From: Cliona cf. orientalis
Lineage: Eukaryota > Porifera > Demospongiae > Clionaida > Clionaidae
Reading direction: 5' to 3'
Assembly: GCA_963930775.1 (NCBI GenBank)
Contig: OZ005703.1
Span: forward strand, 7,998,001-8,062,000
Length of the DNA stretch: 64,000 nt
Made by a program: the position numbers and the translations under genes. How positions within the stretch are numbered: position 1 is the first letter of the stretch; each line of letters begins with the position of its first letter. Below the pieces are notes generated by a model. It made no database searches, had not been told where the DNA came from, and worked only from the letters and a program-made list of their open reading frames with translations. Of the stretch, positions 62,039-64,000 are shown piece after piece.

Positions 62039-64000
62039 TCACAGCTCATAATATCGCTGAGCTTCTGTGTCTGGCTGTGGAGAGCTGGCAGTAGTGGTCA
62101 CATAGGCAGGACACTCAGTCAGCTTGAACTCTCGTGGGGTGGTGGTGGCAGCTGTTCTGTCTGGATCTTCATATACATCTTCTCCAGGATGCACTTCTCC
62201 ACCTTGTGTAGTGGTAGCATCACTAGTACTCTTGTATTGTGATGGCTTTCTGTGATATCATACTTTCATTATGTAGTGGCTTCAATAACAAACCTATACA
62301 TACCTTTGATTTCTTTTCCAGCAGAATACCAGGACAGCAGTGAAGACTGGAGCTGCTAGAAGACACTCAATCAGAGTGTACACCACCACAGCAATAGCTA
62401 TGTCACCTCCACAGGAGCATCCTATAGTACATGGATACACAAATGGAGCAATAGCGTTACGTAAGCTGACATAATAATGTATACTACCTATAGCTAAACT
62501 GCATGGTACCATAATTCTACCTGTATGTGCAATGCACTCTGCTGAACCTTATACTTATGTCACACTACACTGTTGCAACCCAAATATTATTGTAGTGCTC
62601 CTGACGGACATGTAGCTACCATGGGCTTCAATCTTTGATTTTATGCTCTATGCAGCTATTTCATTAAGTGTAGCATGCAGGGACATGTATACTACTGAAC
62701 TCTTACTTGGCAATGCGTTTTCATGACTTTGAGTTGGTAGAGTTCCTATACAAAGGAAAAAATTTAAAGGAAGTCATTAATTAACTTGGATGGTGCAAGT
62801 TTCTGTAGCTTGATCACTTACCAATTGTCAGTCTCATAAGTGGAGATGTCCCTTGTCCAGTCCCAGTGAGAAACTGGGAGGATAGTGCTGGTCTAACAGT
62901 AGCTGTGCAGATGTAGCTTCCAACATCACTTTGACAGAAAGAGTTCACAGTGGCTCCAAAATTAAAGGTTGTACCATCCACTGATTGACTAGTCTGTGTT
63001 AGTATAGTCCTATTCCTGGATATCTCTGCAGACACATTCAGCAATGAGAGATCTTCTTCTCTTATTGAGTTCAACACCACAGAACAGTTCAATGTGACAA
63101 GAGATCCATTCAGAATATTATTATTATCAGAGTTAGTAGTGAGAGTAACAGACTCTGGATTTGGAACTGTGGGAGAAAAGTATAAAAATTATTATAAGTA
63201 TATGAATTGTTAACTCACTCTGAATCGTCACTGTCTGAGTAGTTCCAGCAGATGCTTCGATGTTGTTGATTAGCAAATTAGAGCCGACACTGGCACTGCA
63301 AGCATATACACTTTGTCCAGCTAGGGATAATCGCAGAGGAGAAGAGAAATCAAAAGTATTTGAGATGCCACTTTGTATTGTTAGTCCATTTCTAGTCCAC
63401 TGGTAGGTTATTGTTTGGTCAGTAAGGCCCTCAGCTCCAGAAACATCACAAGTTAGAGTGTTGTCAGTTTGTCCCACCGTTACGGGGTTGTTGAGATTAG
63501 TAATTACCACAGCCGAGATGGACGGAGCTAGAGGAGGAACAAAAGAAAAGAACTGGCTACAAAAAAAGAGAGATGCTCCTTCATGCATGCAACGAGATAG
63601 CTACATATTATTATACAATTGATTTTGAGTAGCTCTTCTCTCTATGTGTCTGCATACTCAAATCTCTTAGACTATATTGTGATCACAACACACTGGCTGA
63701 ACTGCTCATAGTCTATCGATAACATCCACTCACGATCGCCCTCAGTGCTATTATTAACATGATTTTTACTGACAGAGAACTTACCATTTACAGTTATCAT
63801 AACATTATTCACTAATCGTGCAGGCCCAAGTCGACTTGTGTACATCCCGGCATGCAGAGACTGACTCAGTGGAGAAAACTGCAGAGTACTGGTGAAGGTA
63901 ATATTGTCACTAGTAGTAGTTCCCATATCAGTGACACCAGAGGGAAGAGGATCACTGCCACTTGGACCAAAGGACCACACAAACCTCGGTGCAGGGACAT
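62039..64000 (-). CDS. Ig receptor without phosphatase, tyrosine-bearing tail (partial, 5' end beyond window)
   Basis: Related ectodomain receptor running off the right edge. Exons in coding order: 64000-63785 (partial Ig domain like exon 3), 63527-63219 (exon 4-like Ig), 63166-62822 (exon 5-like Ig), 62745-62707 (13-codon linker), 62421-62304 (TM, IAIAVVVYTLIECLLAAPV to FCWKRNQR), 62249-62039 (tail, stop TGA). All phases join. The cytoplasmic tail is about 70 residues, with tyrosines in DVYEDPD, CPAYVTT and the C-terminal QRYYEL. No I-set or PTP exon follows. In the partial Ig domain the F strand reads MYTSRLG where every phosphatase paralog has MYTCRL, so that disulfide is lost. The YEDP and YYEL contexts could recruit SH2 proteins; this is inference. 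It is probably the non-catalytic counterpart of the phosphatase receptors. Confidence 0.75.

Noticed and set aside
1-64000. tRNA, rRNA or viral-type elements
   Set aside because: I looked for tRNA-like cloverleaf sequence, rRNA, reverse transcriptase, integrase and capsid signatures and recognised none.

Overview
The window is eukaryotic. Coding sequence is split into about 20 short exons per gene with GT-AG introns, mostly 50-900 bp. Domain content and gene style fit an early-branching animal, most likely a demosponge close to Amphimedon or Haliclona. That placement is inference from compact introns, the LLCVTDL-x-x-CC N-terminal domain and animal-type receptor phosphatases; no marker gene proves it.

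Almost the whole window is one tandem family of receptor-type protein tyrosine phosphatases (RPTPs). Eight genes lie head-to-tail on the + strand (gene 1 691-7416, gene 2 8144-14112, gene 3 14628-22722, gene 4 23142-28564, gene 5 29023-34820, gene 6 35083-41765, gene 7 42490-48565, gene 8 48949-55359). Gene 9 lies on the - strand (55591-61465), convergent with gene 8. Gene 10 (- strand, 62039 to beyond the right edge) has a related ectodomain but a short tyrosine-bearing tail and no phosphatase.

The shared plan is: signal peptide (exon 1); Cys-rich Ig-like N-terminal domain (exon 2); three Ig domains, one per exon (exons 3-5, all phase 1 at both ends); transmembrane helix (exon 6); Arg-rich juxtamembrane segment with an ITIM-like tyrosine in most copies (exon 7); an I-set Ig domain without its disulfide cysteines, on the cytoplasmic side (exon 8); catalytic PTP domain D1 (exons 8-15); and membrane-distal D2 (exons 16-20). 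D1 keeps WPD and [11 protein letters not shown]2 keeps a C-x5-R motif but has an altered WPD loop.

The ectodomain exons differ between copies and look shuffled, while the cytoplasmic exons are nearly identical. Genes 1-2 and 6-7 belong to a segmental duplication of about 9.3 kb. Several copies are damaged or rearranged: gene 1 has a stop in D1, gene 3 an internal duplication and junction plus a lost donor, gene 4 a fused exon 7/8, a short D1 deletion and a missing donor, and gene 6 a D2 frameshift. Genes 2, 5, 7, 8 and 9 read as complete. Most copies carry a promoter module: an ACGACC(T/A)TTACC box, in many copies followed by a TGCGCATGCGCA palindrome. Two non-autonomous DNA-transposon-like families (one in intron 16, one between genes) mark shared descent of copies.

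The most interesting reading is a rapidly evolving multigene receptor system with diversified Ig ectodomains joined to a homogenised phosphatase module, as expected for recognition (adhesion, allorecognition or immunity). The function is inference.
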